From Lentinus brumalis (lineage: Eukaryota; Basidiomycota; Agaricomycetes; Polyporales; Polyporaceae), in the NCBI GenBank assembly GCA_001792895.1, contig MARA01000071.1:1-64000 (forward strand): a stretch of 64,000 bases of DNA. The letters are read 5' to 3'. A program made the position numbers and the translations under genes. Under the pieces are notes generated by a model that was not told where the DNA came from, searched no databases, and worked only from the letters and a program-made list of their open reading frames with translations. This document shows positions 1 to 13,900 of this stretch, piece after piece. Position 1 is the stretch's first letter. Every line of letters begins with the position of its first letter.

Positions 1-25
1 GACTTACTCATGAAGATATTCTCAG

Positions 26-1504
26 AAAACGGAGTCGACAGCCACAATATCGCAGTCCGCTGTCCCCCATGTGGTCGTGAGGGACGGGAAAGCACTTCCG
101 ATGATCGAGGTCGTGCTGCCGCGATGGAGCGACGTACTGCGCAGCAAGTCTCTTCAAGCCCGGTCCCGGTCACATATGGAGCAGCAGATGCCAGCGGACA
201 CAGGAGGATCAAGTCGCGAGGCTACTCAGGTTGACGAACAGCCCAGGGCTACAGTAAAGCCTTCCGGAGGTTCAATTCGTCGGAACGCTGAACCCGAGAG
301 GCATACCCCCGGCCCTGCGGAGGTCGCTCAGGCCATCCGGGAGCTGCGAAATGTCAGTATTAAACCTGAATACGGAGTCGATCGCGTCCTGATTGTAGAT
401 GTTTTCAAGCCGGACGTTAAAGTGAAGGAAGAGCTCATGCTGAGCGACGAATACGTACTGGACGCCCTGACATGGGAAGGGATCAACCATCGGTTCCCAA
501 TCCCAGTACCGCCAGACGTCGCAGAATGCCCCTTCCCTCGCGCCTACATTTCTAATCTCTACGGCGGAAACCTCCAGGCTACCTTTCCTCGACTGAATCC
601 AGACCTTGTCGAATGGCATGGCCTCCGGGGCTGGGCCTTTTTGACACTCGAGTGGAACCCGCACGCCCCGACGCGCCCAGGGGTCTCAGGTCTCTTTTTT
701 GAGGGGACGCGCCACGCAGTCGACGACATGAAGGACGTTCTGCGCACGTTCGTCCGGGTTCGGTCGGGCAAGTGGGTGTATATGGGCCAGTACATGTTTC
801 GGCCTGGGAAGTCGCTCACAGCGGAGTCGTGGAAGCAGCAATCCGAGGTGGTAAGACGTCCCGTCGTGTTTATCCCATTGACTTTTATTGACCAGTCCTA
901 GGTCCGCCGTACTTGGGCTCAAGGGTACATCAAGTACTCGGGTACCTCCGTATGTGTTCGGGTATGGCTGCGCAAGCAGAGAGGCTCGAACTACAAAGTC
1001 ACCGAAGAAGACTACGAAGCGGCGGAGCCGAACATGAAGGAGATCCAAGCCTCGATTACAGAGGAAGACATCAACGGCGCATTTGATCGTGGTGAAGAAG
1101 TAAGCTCTGCCTCATATGCACAATCTGCGCGGACGATACTGACTGCACTCGAGGAAATGGGCGTATACACGATGACCTGCGTCGGTTACGACGCGGAGTT
1201 CATTCGTTTGCTCGGACGAAACCTACACCTTTGGAACCCTCCCGCACCTACTAAGAAGAAGCAGGGCGCAGCTCCCGGAAGGGTGCAGAAGCCTAAGACC
1301 GGCAAGGGTATGGGCTCAGCCAAGAGGAAGCCCGCTGAGGTACAATCGGACGGCGAACATGCAGATGGACGTGCTGAAGAGCCGGGGGCTCTAGAGGGCA
1401 ATGGTGACCGTTACGAGGGCGTGAAAATGATTCCTGCCGGCTCGGTGCAGTTACCTGAGAGACGGTCAACACGCAAGAGGGTGAAACGAGTACGGACTTC
1501 GTAG
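26..1504 (+). CDS. DUF6697-like conserved basidiomycete protein, member 1 (5' partial)
   Basis: Function unknown. Four exons are supported: 26-352, 410-850, 902-1099 and 1154-1504, all with phase-0 junctions; an upstream exon lies outside the window, because bases 1-25 read as an intron tail ending TCTCAG and carry an in-frame stop. The core matches the members at 19.9, 39.6 and 61 kb: ELMLSDEYVLDALTWEGI, then YISNLYGG, WHGLRGWAF, WNPHAPTRPG, KWVYMGQY and, after the last intron, YTMTCVGYD. The C-terminus is a basic tail ending RKRVKRVRTS, plausibly nuclear or DNA-binding, but this is inference. The first intron (353-409) is 57 nt, a multiple of three and free of stops, so retention would only insert 19 residues. 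I believe this is the family Pfam calls DUF6697, from memory and unverified. Confidence in the gene is high, in any function nil. Confidence 0.82.
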
Positions 1505-1951
1505 CCTTGTGTTTTGGTTTCCTATGTGCACTGCAGTTGTGCTGCTCAAACATTGTACGCTCCGTTGAGTGCACGCCCGATGGGCTCGTCCATCCAGTCA
1601 GATACGGCGGAGTCCTCTCGCAAACCAACAGGAAGGCTCGTGGTGGGGCACGAACGGTCATGAAGCCCTTTCGACAACACTGTTAGCCTCTTGCGATACG
1701 TACTCTAACTCCATACATTATGTCCGCTTTGTAGAGTGCCTTTGAAGCTAGCCAGCTAGGTAGTTCTGGTAAAGACGAGACTTGCATCGCGCTTGCTGAA
1801 GGAGTTTGCGTCCACGGTCACGAGATATTCGCCATATTAGGGAGTCGGCCCGCCCTTACCAGGCTCCACTTTCTAGCCGACGCGGCGACCACGCGTCCTG
1901 GTTCCTGGTACTCGCCTTCAACGTTCAATTCGGAACGCCTTGGATCTCATT
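1505..1951. other. Intergenic, 3' flank of member 1 and 5' flank of member 2
   Basis: No coding signal seen. A short stretch around 1545-1590 (CAAACATT ... GTGCACGCCCGA) resembles sequence at about 38,475-38,515 downstream of the relic copy, which supports segmental duplication of the whole gene plus its flank. Confidence 0.5.
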
Positions 1952-4900
1952 ATGATACTTCCGAGCTCGATCACCAAAGTGGAAGATCAAGACGAGGTTG
2001 CAGATCGCAAGCCAAAGCACCGAGATCGTACTACCATCCGAGTCAAGCCGGTACGTCGCCCGACCAATGTGTGGCACACTGCGTACTACTTGACTTGCGC
2101 CGTCTTGCAGGAGCCTAAGAGCCAGGAGGATGGAATCCTTCCTCTGTGGGACTCGAGATACACCCCTGATCCCATGGAAGATTCCGCAAAAATTGAAGAC
2201 TCGAAGTCTGTGCTAACCCGTGCTGGGGAGCAGGTGAAGAGCCGGGAGGATTCTATCCCTCTCATAGGGGGCACGAGACGCACCGCTGATTCCATGCTGG
2301 ACACTACGAAAGCTAAAGACTCGAAGTCTGATGTTCTCGCGGTTGGTGTGCTTCTGCCTTCATGGGACGCCTTGTAAGGATGCCGGCGTCACGATAGCCA
2401 TTCTCGGACTCACCTCCCAGGCACGCATCTCATAGCCTCGAGGCTCGAGATGACGTAGCCTTCCTTTCATCTCATTGTCTCTTTCATCTCATTGTTTCTT
2501 TCATCCCTTTGGTTCTTTGTATTCCCTTGTCTCATTGTTTCTTTGTTTACTCTACATTCCATGACGTTCTCTGGTCTTCTATACTCGATGACGCACGCTA
2601 TTCTAGACATGTATATAAGACCAGTAGTTTGGGGGCGCCTAGGCCCCAGTTCTCTTGATACGACGACCGTTCCTACTCATCGCTCGTGTCTTGAAGACTC
2701 TCGTGTTTACCGGCCGCTCGACCTCGACCTCGACAATCGTCAAGCTCCTTCGTCAAGCACCGGTTTTCTCACATTTTTTGAGTAGTCTTTTTCTCGCGTA
2801 TCTATAGCTGACGCTTCGGCTTGATCACCCGGACGTCGTCAGTTTCTCTCATCAATCTCAATGTCGACAAGCAGCAAGAACGTTCGCAAGAACCGGGGCA
2901 GTGAGCGGACCTCGACGGAGGCGGCCGCCGCTCCCCAGAACCTCGAAGAAGTGAGGTTCACCGTGGCCTCGGAGCTCGAGGCCATGGGAGAGCTCCCAGG
3001 TGCGTTTCACCTTCCTCCTCCGGACGAGGAGACCATCGTCCGGCCGCATCCTAGCGTGCCACTTCATGCCGTGACCGACCTCGGGTTGGCTGTGAAGTGG
3101 GGCGTTAGTGACTACGACCAGCTCATGGAAGACGAATACGCCCGCCGCGTCACGCGCGGAAGTGTTCGGGCTATCCGGAATGGGCAATCTGCGGTTTCGG
3201 GAGGAGGAACGTACCGAGGGCATAGAGGGACGCGCGAGAGACCGCTCGCTGCGTCCGAAACCGAGCGCGCTCTCCAAGCGCAGCCGGAAGATGTCGGTAG
3301 CAGCGCGGACGTAGTTGCGCTGGCCGATCAGGACCGCGACTCCGAGGCGGAGGACGCGGAACGAGTGTGCGCGGAGCTGGAGCCCGCGACCTCGAGCGAG
3401 GGATGGAAGATGGCGATGGGAGGATCTGTTCGAGCAGTCAAATCGAACACCAGCCTCGCCGTGGCGTCGCGGTACTTCCCTCGTGGTTCGACCTTGCAGA
3501 GGTCGAGGACCAGCTCGGTCCGATCCCTGTTGAATGGTTCTACACCGCGACAGCTGCGCCGGTGTTACCTGACCTGGCACCTGTTAACTTGTCTATCTTG
3601 GACGAGATCTGGAAGGATGTCGCGGCTGTGCAAGCCCAAACGACCGGGGAAGAGGACGAGCTGCGGGAGCTCGAGTTGGCTATTGCCGCCTCGGTGCAGA
3701 CCGCGGAGTTGGAGCGTGTAAAGCGCGAAGAATCGGAAGTGATTGTCGGACTCACCTCGAGAGCCATGATTGTCACTGTCGACTCTGAGAGCGAACCCGA
3801 GGCTCCGGCTGGTCCGAATGGACGATACAGTCAGTTGCAAAAGGGAAAGGACGTACCGCGAGACGCGCAACAGCGTGAATTTCTCCGCCGTTTCGCAAGC
3901 TGCGAGCCGTCCACCTCGGTCCCTGCTCCTAAAGCCGGTGCTCAGCACCCCAACGGTGGCAGGCCAGCCAGACCGAGTAACCGCGCTAAGGACAAGACGG
4001 TCCAGTTCAAGCGCGAAACTTCGCAGATGCCGGAGGGCGGGTGGTTCCGAGCCACCACAGCAGCTGGAGGGCGGGGGCCGCCTAGCAGTAGTTCGTCGAG
4101 CTCGAGCTCGAGCTCGAGTTCTGGTTCTGATGACAGTTCGTCAGAGTCCGATAGCGACGACGGGTCCAGCGGCGGCGACAGCAGCTCTAGCAGCGAATAC
4201 CCCAGCAGTTCGAGTGATAGCGGTAGCCGTCGAGGACAGAGGAAGTCGCCTGTAGCCAAGCGGCATCGCCGTAAGCAGAAGAGCGAACACAAGCGCCTGA
4301 AGCGCGCGATGGCCGGCGTGAAGGTGAAGGCGCCTTTTGCCTGGAATGGCAGACCGGACCTTGACGTGTTTGACCAGTGGACATACGAGGTGGACACCTG
4401 GCGTGAGCTGAACGGACTGCCCGACAGGCTAGCACTCAAGTTGATAATACAGTTTTTGTCGGACGCACCTAGCCAGTTCTTTATGCGGCACGTCGCCACT
4501 AGACAGTCAGACTGGACAGTTAAGAGTCTATACGAAGCCCTGTTTGAATTATTGTTTCCCGCCGGACTACAAAGCAAGGCTGAGGATGCGTCTGGAGAAG
4601 TCCACGCAGGGCAAAGCCAGGGTCCGTGATTTTGTACGCGACCTCCAACAGCTCGCGGTACGTTTCCCTGATGTCACAGATTTTCAGATAGTTCAGATAT
4701 TCTGGAAAGGAATACATCAGTATCTGCGCGTACATCTGATCGAGAAGGGATTGAACCCGGAACGCACCAAGCTTGATAAGCTGGTGAAGTACGCTGTACG
4801 ACGAGAGGAAGCCTACTACGAAGCTCGTCGTGAGGAGCGTGCGTTCGAGGGACAAGTGCCAGGGCGTACCTGGGGACGATTCGAGAATCGAACAACCGGC

Positions 4901-7900
4901 CCTGAGCCGTACAAGCCCAAGGGCGATAGCCCGGGCGGAGGTCGGGCGGGGGGCTCGAAGCCTGCGAAGTATTCGGGTCAGCAGCAGGGGCAGAAGTACC
5001 AGAAGAACTTACAGCCTCGCAGCGGGAAGTTCGAGAAGTTGTCCAAGGAAGAACGCGATCGTTTGAGGGCGGAAGGCCGTTGCTTCACCTGCAAAGAGAC
5101 CGGACATGAAAGCCGGAACTGCAGGTCCCGGAAGACGGCCAAGGCACCGAACTTGAACGCGGGTTCGATGAGATTCGCCGACCTTGAGAAGCTTGCAGAC
5201 CGAGCCCGGCAGACGAAGAACGGAGAGGGTATCGCCCTGGGAGCGATGCGGTTCGATGTACAAGAGCCTGTGGTTCGGGAGGCTCCCGTGCCTGATCAAG
5301 TATGGGAACGAGCCCATGAGGTTGACTGTATTGAGTTCTTGCAGGCCCTGTTCCAGAGCTTCTATGATCCTAGTGAAGCTGAGGATGCCGAGATGGATCC
5401 GGGTGAACGCTTCTCGATCTCTGCGAATGGAGACGAAGGCTTTGTGGTCTGGGACAAGCTGAATAGACACAGTTCTGTGGACGAGTATCTGGTAACTCGT
5501 CAGCAGATGGACGACCCGGAGGTAGGGGTACCTGAAATCATACAGGCCGAGTGGGAAAGATGGATTACTATTCCACCTCGCGCTGAATGGGGCACAGGGT
5601 TCCCGCAGTATCAAGCCCCGGATAAGTCGTACCCGGCACTGTACTGGTTGCGGGCGCATGTTGCGACCCAGGTTAGGCAGGAATTTCCGAACCTGCTGAA
5701 TTGGAAGGAGTTAGTACGAGTGGAGCCTGACCCGGTCAGATACCGGGTATCTTTGCAGCTCGAAGATCGGTCTGTAGCGTTGACTCACCAGCGCGTCAGA
5801 AGCCCGGACTTCGACCCTAGGCAGATGTTGCGCTCTCTCCTCGAGTACGGCCCTTTTGAGGACCTGGAACGGCAGCGTGCGGCTGCGACCACGAGCCGGC
5901 AGCAACGGCGTCAATGTTTGATGCTGGGTGGCGTCCGAACAGGGAAGCCTGGCAAAAAGAAGTCAGCTCCTTCCGACGATTCGGTCCCAGCTATTGAACG
6001 GAATGCCATGCGGACCCGGGATGTTAGCAGAAAGATCCCGAAGCTGATTGTGGTTGAGGTCGAGGTGAACGGGCAGAAGCTACGGGCCCTCCTGGATACA
6101 GGCTCTATGGCGGACTTCATCTCTACCACTGTGGTAGATCAGCTGAAGCTCGAGAAAGAGGTGCTTGCCAAGCCCATACCTGTTCAGTTGGCCGTGCATG
6201 GGTCACGCTCGAAGGTCAATTGCTGTGTGACGGTCGACTTCAAATACCAGACAATCAGCACGAAGCGACGCTTCGATGTCGTAAACCTAGACACTTACGA
6301 CATGATCCTGGGTACACCCTTCATCTTCCAGCACAAGGTGGCAATTGGTATGAACCCTACGCGGATCTCGGTCGGTTCTGATGAGCCCGTTGAGATTCAT
6401 GGAGAAGAGACGGTCGTGCTGGCATCGGCAGCGGTCGAGCTACTTGAAGATGAGCTTGAGAAGCTCAGGGATGAGCTGCGCCGTGACGCACGAGATCTAT
6501 GTCAAGACGGGGCCACAGCGGCGCTCCCACCCCTTCGAGATGTGAACCATTCGATCCCGCTGATCGACGAGTCGAAAGTGTACGCCTGGAGGCCGTCTAA
6601 GTGCCCGGACGCTCTGAAACCCTTGTGGCACGAGAAGAAAGCGGCGTACCTGGATAGTGGAAGGTGGCAGCTCGCTTCGGGAGTCAATGCTTCGCCAATG
6701 TTGATGATCCCGAAGCCGCCTCGCGAAGATGGAGTCTTGAGACTGCGTACTGTGGTTGACAAGCGGCAGCAAAATGCGAACACGCATAAGCTGGCTGCTC
6801 CGCTCCCGGACATAGACGGAATTCTGCGAAATGTGGTTAAGCATAAGTACAGAAGCCTGATAGATGGCAAGGATGCTTACGAGCAGATCAGGGTGGTACC
6901 GGAGCACGTACCGCGAACACTGTTCACGACACCGGACGGAACGATGGTCAGCCTCGTGTTGCAGCAGGGCGACATTAATGGGCCGACGACTTACCAGACC
7001 GTGATGAACCACATCTTTGCTCCCTACATTGGGGTCTTCATGGATGTGTACCTTGACGACATTGTGATCTATTCGAATTCGATTCAGGAGCACATGGAGC
7101 ACGTCCGAAAGGTCTTCGAGGTGCTGCGTCGCGAGAAGTTCTTCCTGGGTGCCGACAAGATGCAGTTCTTTGCTGAGAAGTTGAAGATTCTCGGGCATGT
7201 CGTGGATGACAACGGGATCGGCATGGATCCTCATAAGGTCGATGCTGTTGTCAATTGGAAAGTCCCGACGAATAAAAGCCTGCTGAGTAGCTTCCTAGGA
7301 GCTGTGGGATTCCTCGCACCTGATTGCGAGGGGATCCGTATCCCTATGGGAGTGCTGGCGCCGTTAACCGGGGCGACCAAGCCTTGGAAGTGGACGCCTA
7401 CTCACCAGCGAGCCTTCGAGCAAGTCAGGGATACTGTTCATCGGTGGCGGAATAACCGACGCGTCGCACTCGACTATTCGGAGGGCGCCCCTGCTATCAA
7501 CCTGGTAACGGACGCGTCCTTGACGGGGGCTAGCGGGTACATCAGCCAGGGAGACGATCTACGAACGTCAAAAGTAGTCACCTTTTGGTCGGGCAAGTTC
7601 AACTCGGCCCAGCAGAACTACCCAGTTCACGAGCAGGAGCTCTTGGCCATTGTCGAGTCGCTGAAACGTTTTCGGCCCTTGCTATACGGGGCGACGTTTC
7701 GCATCTGTACTGACCACAAGGCTCTGGAGTACTTGATGAGCCAGAAGAACCTGTCTCCGCGTCAGCACCGGTGGATGGATGTGCTGAATGAGTTTCGATT
7801 TACCATTCATTATATTCCGGGGGAGACGAACATCCTGGCGGACGCACTGTCCCGGATCTACAGTGATGAGCCTCTCGGCATAGAGCGTGCGAGCTCGGAA

Positions 7901-10900
7901 TACGTCGGGGATGATGGCGCGGGGTACCACAGATGGCACGGGCTTTGGACGTCTTGCGACCGGTGTATACTGGAGCGGCAGCAGCAATCGACTTCGCTCC
8001 TCGAAGGTCGGCTCGTATCGCGTCTAACCCGAAACCGGAGGGCGCATACAACGAGACGCAGAGGCGTTCTAAGCGGCCCAAGGGATTGAGGACGAGGACG
8101 CAGCGACAGTGTCGTCGGACGAGGGGGCTAGCTCTGAGGAAGCGGAGCCACAGTATCATAAATCCGATGAACAAGTAGAGCTTCAGGACGGGCTTACCGA
8201 GTCTGAATCGCAGGAGACACCCAACAGTGTCATCTCTAGTGCAAGCGAGCTTGGGATGGAAATGCCGGGTTGTCTGCGAGGACGGTATGCCGAAGACACC
8301 TTCTTCAAGCGGATATTCGAGGCTCCGGAGCAATTTCAGCACTTCAAATACGTTGACGGACTGCTGTATAAGGCTCACGGCGAGACGTACCAGCTGTGTA
8401 TTCCAGACGTCTTGATTGGTAATCGGAAAGTGCGAGAGGTGCTCTTGAAGCATGCACATTCGATTCTTGCACATCTCGGAGCACGAAAGACCCTAGACTA
8501 TCTGCGAGGGGAAGTCTGGTGGCCTGAGATGGTGAGCGATGTCGCGGCATACTGTCGGACGTGCGGGGTTTGCGCTACAACCAAATCAGCCACTACGAGG
8601 CCCATGGGCATGCTGAAGTCGATGCCGGTGCCTCGACGACCATGGCAATACATCGGAATCGATTTTGTCGGGCCTCTACCAGCTTCCGAGAACCGCAATG
8701 GTTCGTATGACATGATATGCGTGATTATTGATCAGTTAACCTCCATGGTACATTTGGTGCCTACGTGCCAGACCTACGGAGCAGTTGAAATCGCGGAAGT
8801 CATATTCGAACACGTGTACAAGCTACACGGCTTACCGGAACGGATTATTAGTGACCGGGACACGTTGTTCACCAGCCTGTTCTGGCGTCGGATCCACGAG
8901 TTGCTTGGCACTGAGCTTCGTTTGTCCTCGTCTTATCATCCGCAGACGGACGGAGCTACCGAGCGTGCAAACCGCACAATGACCCAGATGCTACGCCAGT
9001 GCGTTCGCCCGGACCAGAAGGACTGGGTACGGAAGCTCCCTGCAATCGAGTTAGCCATGAACACCGCGCGTTCGGACACAACTGGATTCTCACCGTTCTT
9101 CCTGAACTATGGCCAGATGCCGCGGACGCTCGTCTGGTCGAGCGACTCCGAGTACCCGGGTGTGCGTGCCTTTGCGCAGCGCATGAAGGAGGCCATAATG
9201 GCTGCGCATGATGCCATTATCGCCGCCCGGGTTGGTCAGGTGTTGCAGGCGAATCGCCACCGGCGACCTGCAGGCTTCCTCGAGGGAGACCTCGTGTACC
9301 TGTCAACAAAGAATCTCAGCGTACCGAAGGGACGAGCAAGGAAACTTGTACCCAAATACCTGGGTCCTTTCAAGATCACGAAGGTTCTGACAGAGGGCGC
9401 GACGTATCAGCTAGCTTTGTCTGATGAATTGCGCGCGCGTGGGATCAGCAACGCGTTCCATGCATCTTTGTTGCGACCGCATTTTCCGAACGATGATCGA
9501 CGTTTCCCTGGAAGGCAATTCCACCAGCTGCCCGGCTTCGGAGAACAGCCTCGGGAATGGGCAGTTGACAGGATCGTCTCCCATGTCGGAAAGGGCGCAG
9601 ACTTCGAGTTTGAAGTACAATGGTCGACCGGGGACGTGACTTGGGTACCGTATCGGGATATCCGACATCTCCAGGCCTTGACGGAGTATTACGAGGCCCT
9701 GGGAATCACCAATGTCCGTCAGCTCGAGGAGAAGAAAGACCTTAGAGACCACGAACTTACTTCGAGGCCCGGGCCTGCGGAAATGACGGTCGGAGTGGCT
9801 CTTGTGCCACTCGTTATTGCGGATAACGGAAGCGCGTCCGTGGCCACCAGTGGCACAGGGACGCGTCAGCGTAGACGTGCAGGAGGACGGCGACGCGGTC
9901 GAGCGGCGGGGGCGAATAAAAACGGAGACACTGCATGGCAAGGAGGTCAGCAATCGCCTCTGCACTCGCAGTCTCGTTCGCATCACAGCTCGCACCGCAA
10001 CTCGATCCGTGATCCTCCATCTCCTCAACTCGACATGTCTACCCAATACAACGCCGAAGACGCTGTCAGGTGGGAGCGCTATGCTCGTGCTTGTCTGGCC
10101 TGGGCGAACGCATCGGGTCCCTATCCCGGTACTCCTCCGCGCGGCTACGTCGAGGTCTTCAAGATCAAGGAGAAGTACGCACCGTTGCCGAGCGACTACC
10201 CCGAGCTCTTTGCTCGCACTACTGCGCAGCCGCAGCAGACCCCGCAGCCGCTTCCCGGAGTGTCCATGTCGGCCGAGGCGTTCAACACGCTCCTCACGAC
10301 CAACATGAACGCTCAGGTTCAAGCCTTCGACCTAATCAAGACGATCGGTCAGCTGCAAGCGGACGTGCACAAGGCCCGCGGCTTCCCGGAGAAGCGCGGA
10401 CGAGGCACTTACCGTAAGCCATACGTCAAGCATGACCCTCGTGGTCCGGCTCTTCGCGACCGTGTCGGGGTGAAGCTGGACGACCCGAAGGCCCACTCGC
10501 GCGGCAAACGCGGACGTCGCGGTGGACGTGCCAGTGAGCGTCGCAACCGTGGCAAGAGGGTTCCGTCCGGGGCAAAGGATGCTGCAGCTCGTGAGTACCT
10601 TCATCCGGACGATGAAGCAGCTGTCATAGATTTTCTGACACATACCTTTTGCAACCTTGGACTTCCAGTCGGGGAAGTACTTGGACAGCCGGATGGCGTC
10701 TGGGTAGGTCAAGGCGAGGAGGCTATAGTACAGCCGGAAGCTAGTCAGCAAGACTTTGTCCAGGGGTCCTCTCAGGACATGGAGGTCGACGAGCTTGACG
10801 AGTACGATGATGCGGTTGACTTCGCCGATGACGCGTGAGTACGAGGCTGTCATGAGCCGGCGAGTAGGACTTACTGACGCAAGCCCTAGAGGGCGAATGT

Positions 10901-13900
10901 AAGGATGCCGGCGTCACGATAGCCATTCTCGGACTCACCTCCCAGGCACGCATCTCATAGCCTCGAGGCTCGAGATGACGTAGCCTTCCTTTCATCTCAT
11001 TGTCTCTTTCATCTCATTGTTTCTTTCATCCCTTTGGTTCTTTGTATTCCCTTGTCTCATTGTTTCTTTGTTTACTCTACATTCCATGACGTTCTCTGGT
11101 CTTCTATACTCGATGACGCACGCTATTCTAGACATGTATATAAGACCAGTAGTTTGGGGGCGCCTAGGCCCCAGTTCTCTTGATACGACGACCGTTCCTA
11201 CTCATCGCTCGTGTCTTGAAGACTCTCGTGTTTACCGGCCGCTCGACCTCGACCTCGACAATCGTCAAGCTCCTTCGTCAAGCACCGGTTTTCTCACATT
11301 TTTTGAGTAGTCTTTTTCTCGCGTATCTATAGCTGACGCTTCGGCTTGATCACCCGGACGTCGTCAGTTTCTCTCATCAATCTCAATGTCGACAAGCAGC
11401 AAGAACGTTCGCAAGAACCGGGGCAGTGAGCGGACCTCGACGGAGGCGGCCGCCGCTCCCCAGAACCTCGAAGAAGTGAGGTTCACCGTGGCCTCGGAGC
11501 TCGAGGCCATGGGAGAGCTCCCAGGTGCGTTTCACCTTCCTCCTCCGGACGAGGAGACCATCGTCCGGCCGCATCCTAGCGTGCCACTTCATGCCGTGAC
11601 CGACCTCGGGTTGGCTGTGAAGTGGGGCGTTAGTGACTACGACCAGCTCATGGAAGACGAATACGCCCGCCGCGTCACGCGCGGAAGTGTTCGGGCTATC
11701 CGGAATGGGCAATCTGCGGTTTCGGGAGGAGGAACGTACCGAGGGCATAGAGGGACGCGCGAGAGACCGCTCGCTGCGTCCGAAACCGAGCGCGCTCTCC
11801 AAGCGCAGCCGGAAGATGTCGGTAGCAGCGCGGACGTAGTTGCGCTGGCCGATCAGGACCGCGACTCCGAGGCGGAGGACGCGGAACGAGTGTGCGCGGA
11901 GCTGGAGCCCGCGACCTCGAGCGAGGGATGGAAGATGGCGATGGGAGGATCTGTTCGAGCAGTCAAATCGAACACCAGCCTCGCCGTGGCGTCGCGGTAC
12001 TTCCCCTCGTGGTTCGACCTTGCAGAGGTCGAGGACCAGCTCGGTCCGATCCCTGTTGAATGGTTCTACACCGCGACAGCTGCGCCGGTGTTACCTGACC
12101 TGGCACCTGTTAACTTGTCTATCTTGGACGAGATCTGGAAGGATGTCGCGGCTGTGCAAGCCCAAACGACCGGGGAAGAGGACGAGCTGCGGGAGCTCGA
12201 GTTGGCTATTGCCGCCTCGGTGCAGACCGCGGAGTTGGAGCGTGTAAAGCGCGAAGAATCGGAAGTGATTGTCGGACTCACCTCGAGAGCCATGATTGTC
12301 ACTGTCGACTCTGAGAGCGAACCCGAGGCTCCGGCTGGTCCGAATGGACGATACAGTCAGTTGCAAAAGGGAAAGGACGTACCGCGAGACGCGCAACAGC
12401 GTGAATTTCTCCGCCGTTTCGCAAGCTGCGAGCCGTCCACCTCGGTCCCTGCTCCTAAAGCCGGTGCTCAGCACCCCAACGGTGGCAGGCCAGCCAGACC
12501 GAGTAACCGCGCTAAGGACAAGACGGTCCAGTTCAAGCGCGAAACTTCGCAGATGCCGGAGGGCGGGTGGTTCCGAGCCACCACAGCAGCTGGAGGGCGG
12601 GGGCCGCCTAGCAGTAGTTCGTCGAGCTCGAGCTCGAGCTCGAGTTCTGGTTCTGATGACAGTTCGTCAGAGTCCGATAGCGACGACGGGTCCAGCGGCG
12701 GCGACAGCAGCTCTAGCAGCGAATACCCCAGCAGTTCGAGTGATAGCGGTAGCCGTCGAGGACAGAGGAAGTCGCCTGTAGCCAAGCGGCATCGCCGTAA
12801 GCAGAAGAGCGAACACAAGCGCCTGAAGCGCGCGATGGCCGGCGTGAAGGTGAAGGCGCCTTTTGCCTGGAATGGCAGACCGGACCTTGACGTGTTTGAC
12901 CAGTGGACATACGAGGTGGACACCTGGCGTGAGCTGAACGGACTGCCCGACAGGCTAGCACTCAAGTTGATAATACAGTTTTTGTCGGACGCACCTAGCC
13001 AGTTCTTTATGCGGCACGTCGCCACTAGACAGTCAGACTGGACAGTTAAGAGTCTATACGAAGCCCTGTTTGATTATTGTTTCCCGCCGGACTACAAAGC
13101 AAGGCTGAGGATGCGTCTGGAGAAGTCCACGCAGGGCAAAGCCAGGGTCCGTGATTTTGTACGCGACCTCCAACAGCTCGCGGTACGTTTCCCTGATGTC
13201 ACAGATTTTCAGATAGTTCAGATATTCTGGAAAGGAATACATCAGTATCTGCGCGTACATCTGATCGAGAAGGGATTGAACCCGGAACGCACCAAGCTTG
13301 ATAAGCTGGTGAAGTACGCTGTACGACGAGAGGAAGCCTACTACGAAGCTCGTCGTGAGGAGCGTGCGTTCGAGGGACAAGTGCCAGGGCGTACCTGGGG
13401 ACGATTCGAGAATCGAACAACCGGCCCTGAGCCGTACAAGCCCAAGGGCGATAGCCCGGGCGGAGGTCGGGCGGGGGCTCGAAGCCTGCGAAGTATTCGG
13501 GTCAGCAGCAGGGGCAGAAGTACCAGAAGAACTTACAGCCTCGCAGCGGGAAGTTCGAGAAGTTGTCCAAGGAAGAACGCGATCGTTTGAGGGCGGAAGG
13601 CCGTTGCTTCACCTGCAAAGAGACCGGACATGAAAGCCGGAACTGCAGGTCCCGGAAGACGGCCAAGGCACCGAACTTGAACGCGGGTTCGATGAGATTC
13701 GCCGACCTTGAGAAGCTTGCAGACCGAGCCCGGCAGACGAAGAACGGAGAGGGTATCGCCCTGGGAGCGATGCGGTTCGATGTACAAGAGCCTGTGGTTC
13801 GGGAGGCTCCCGTGCCTGATCAAGTATGGGAACGAGCCCATGAGGTTGACTGTATTGAGTTCTTGCAGGCCCTGTTCCAGAGCTTCTATGATCCTAGTGA

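Noticed and set aside
353..409. Treating this stretch as coding in DUF member 1
   Set aside because: It is stop-free and a multiple of three, but it has donor and acceptor signals and members 2 and 3 have an intron at the same codon; retention remains possible.
2773..2790. tRNA primer-binding site of the retrotransposon
   Set aside because: No TGG-initial sequence complementary to a tRNA 3' end is present after the LTR.
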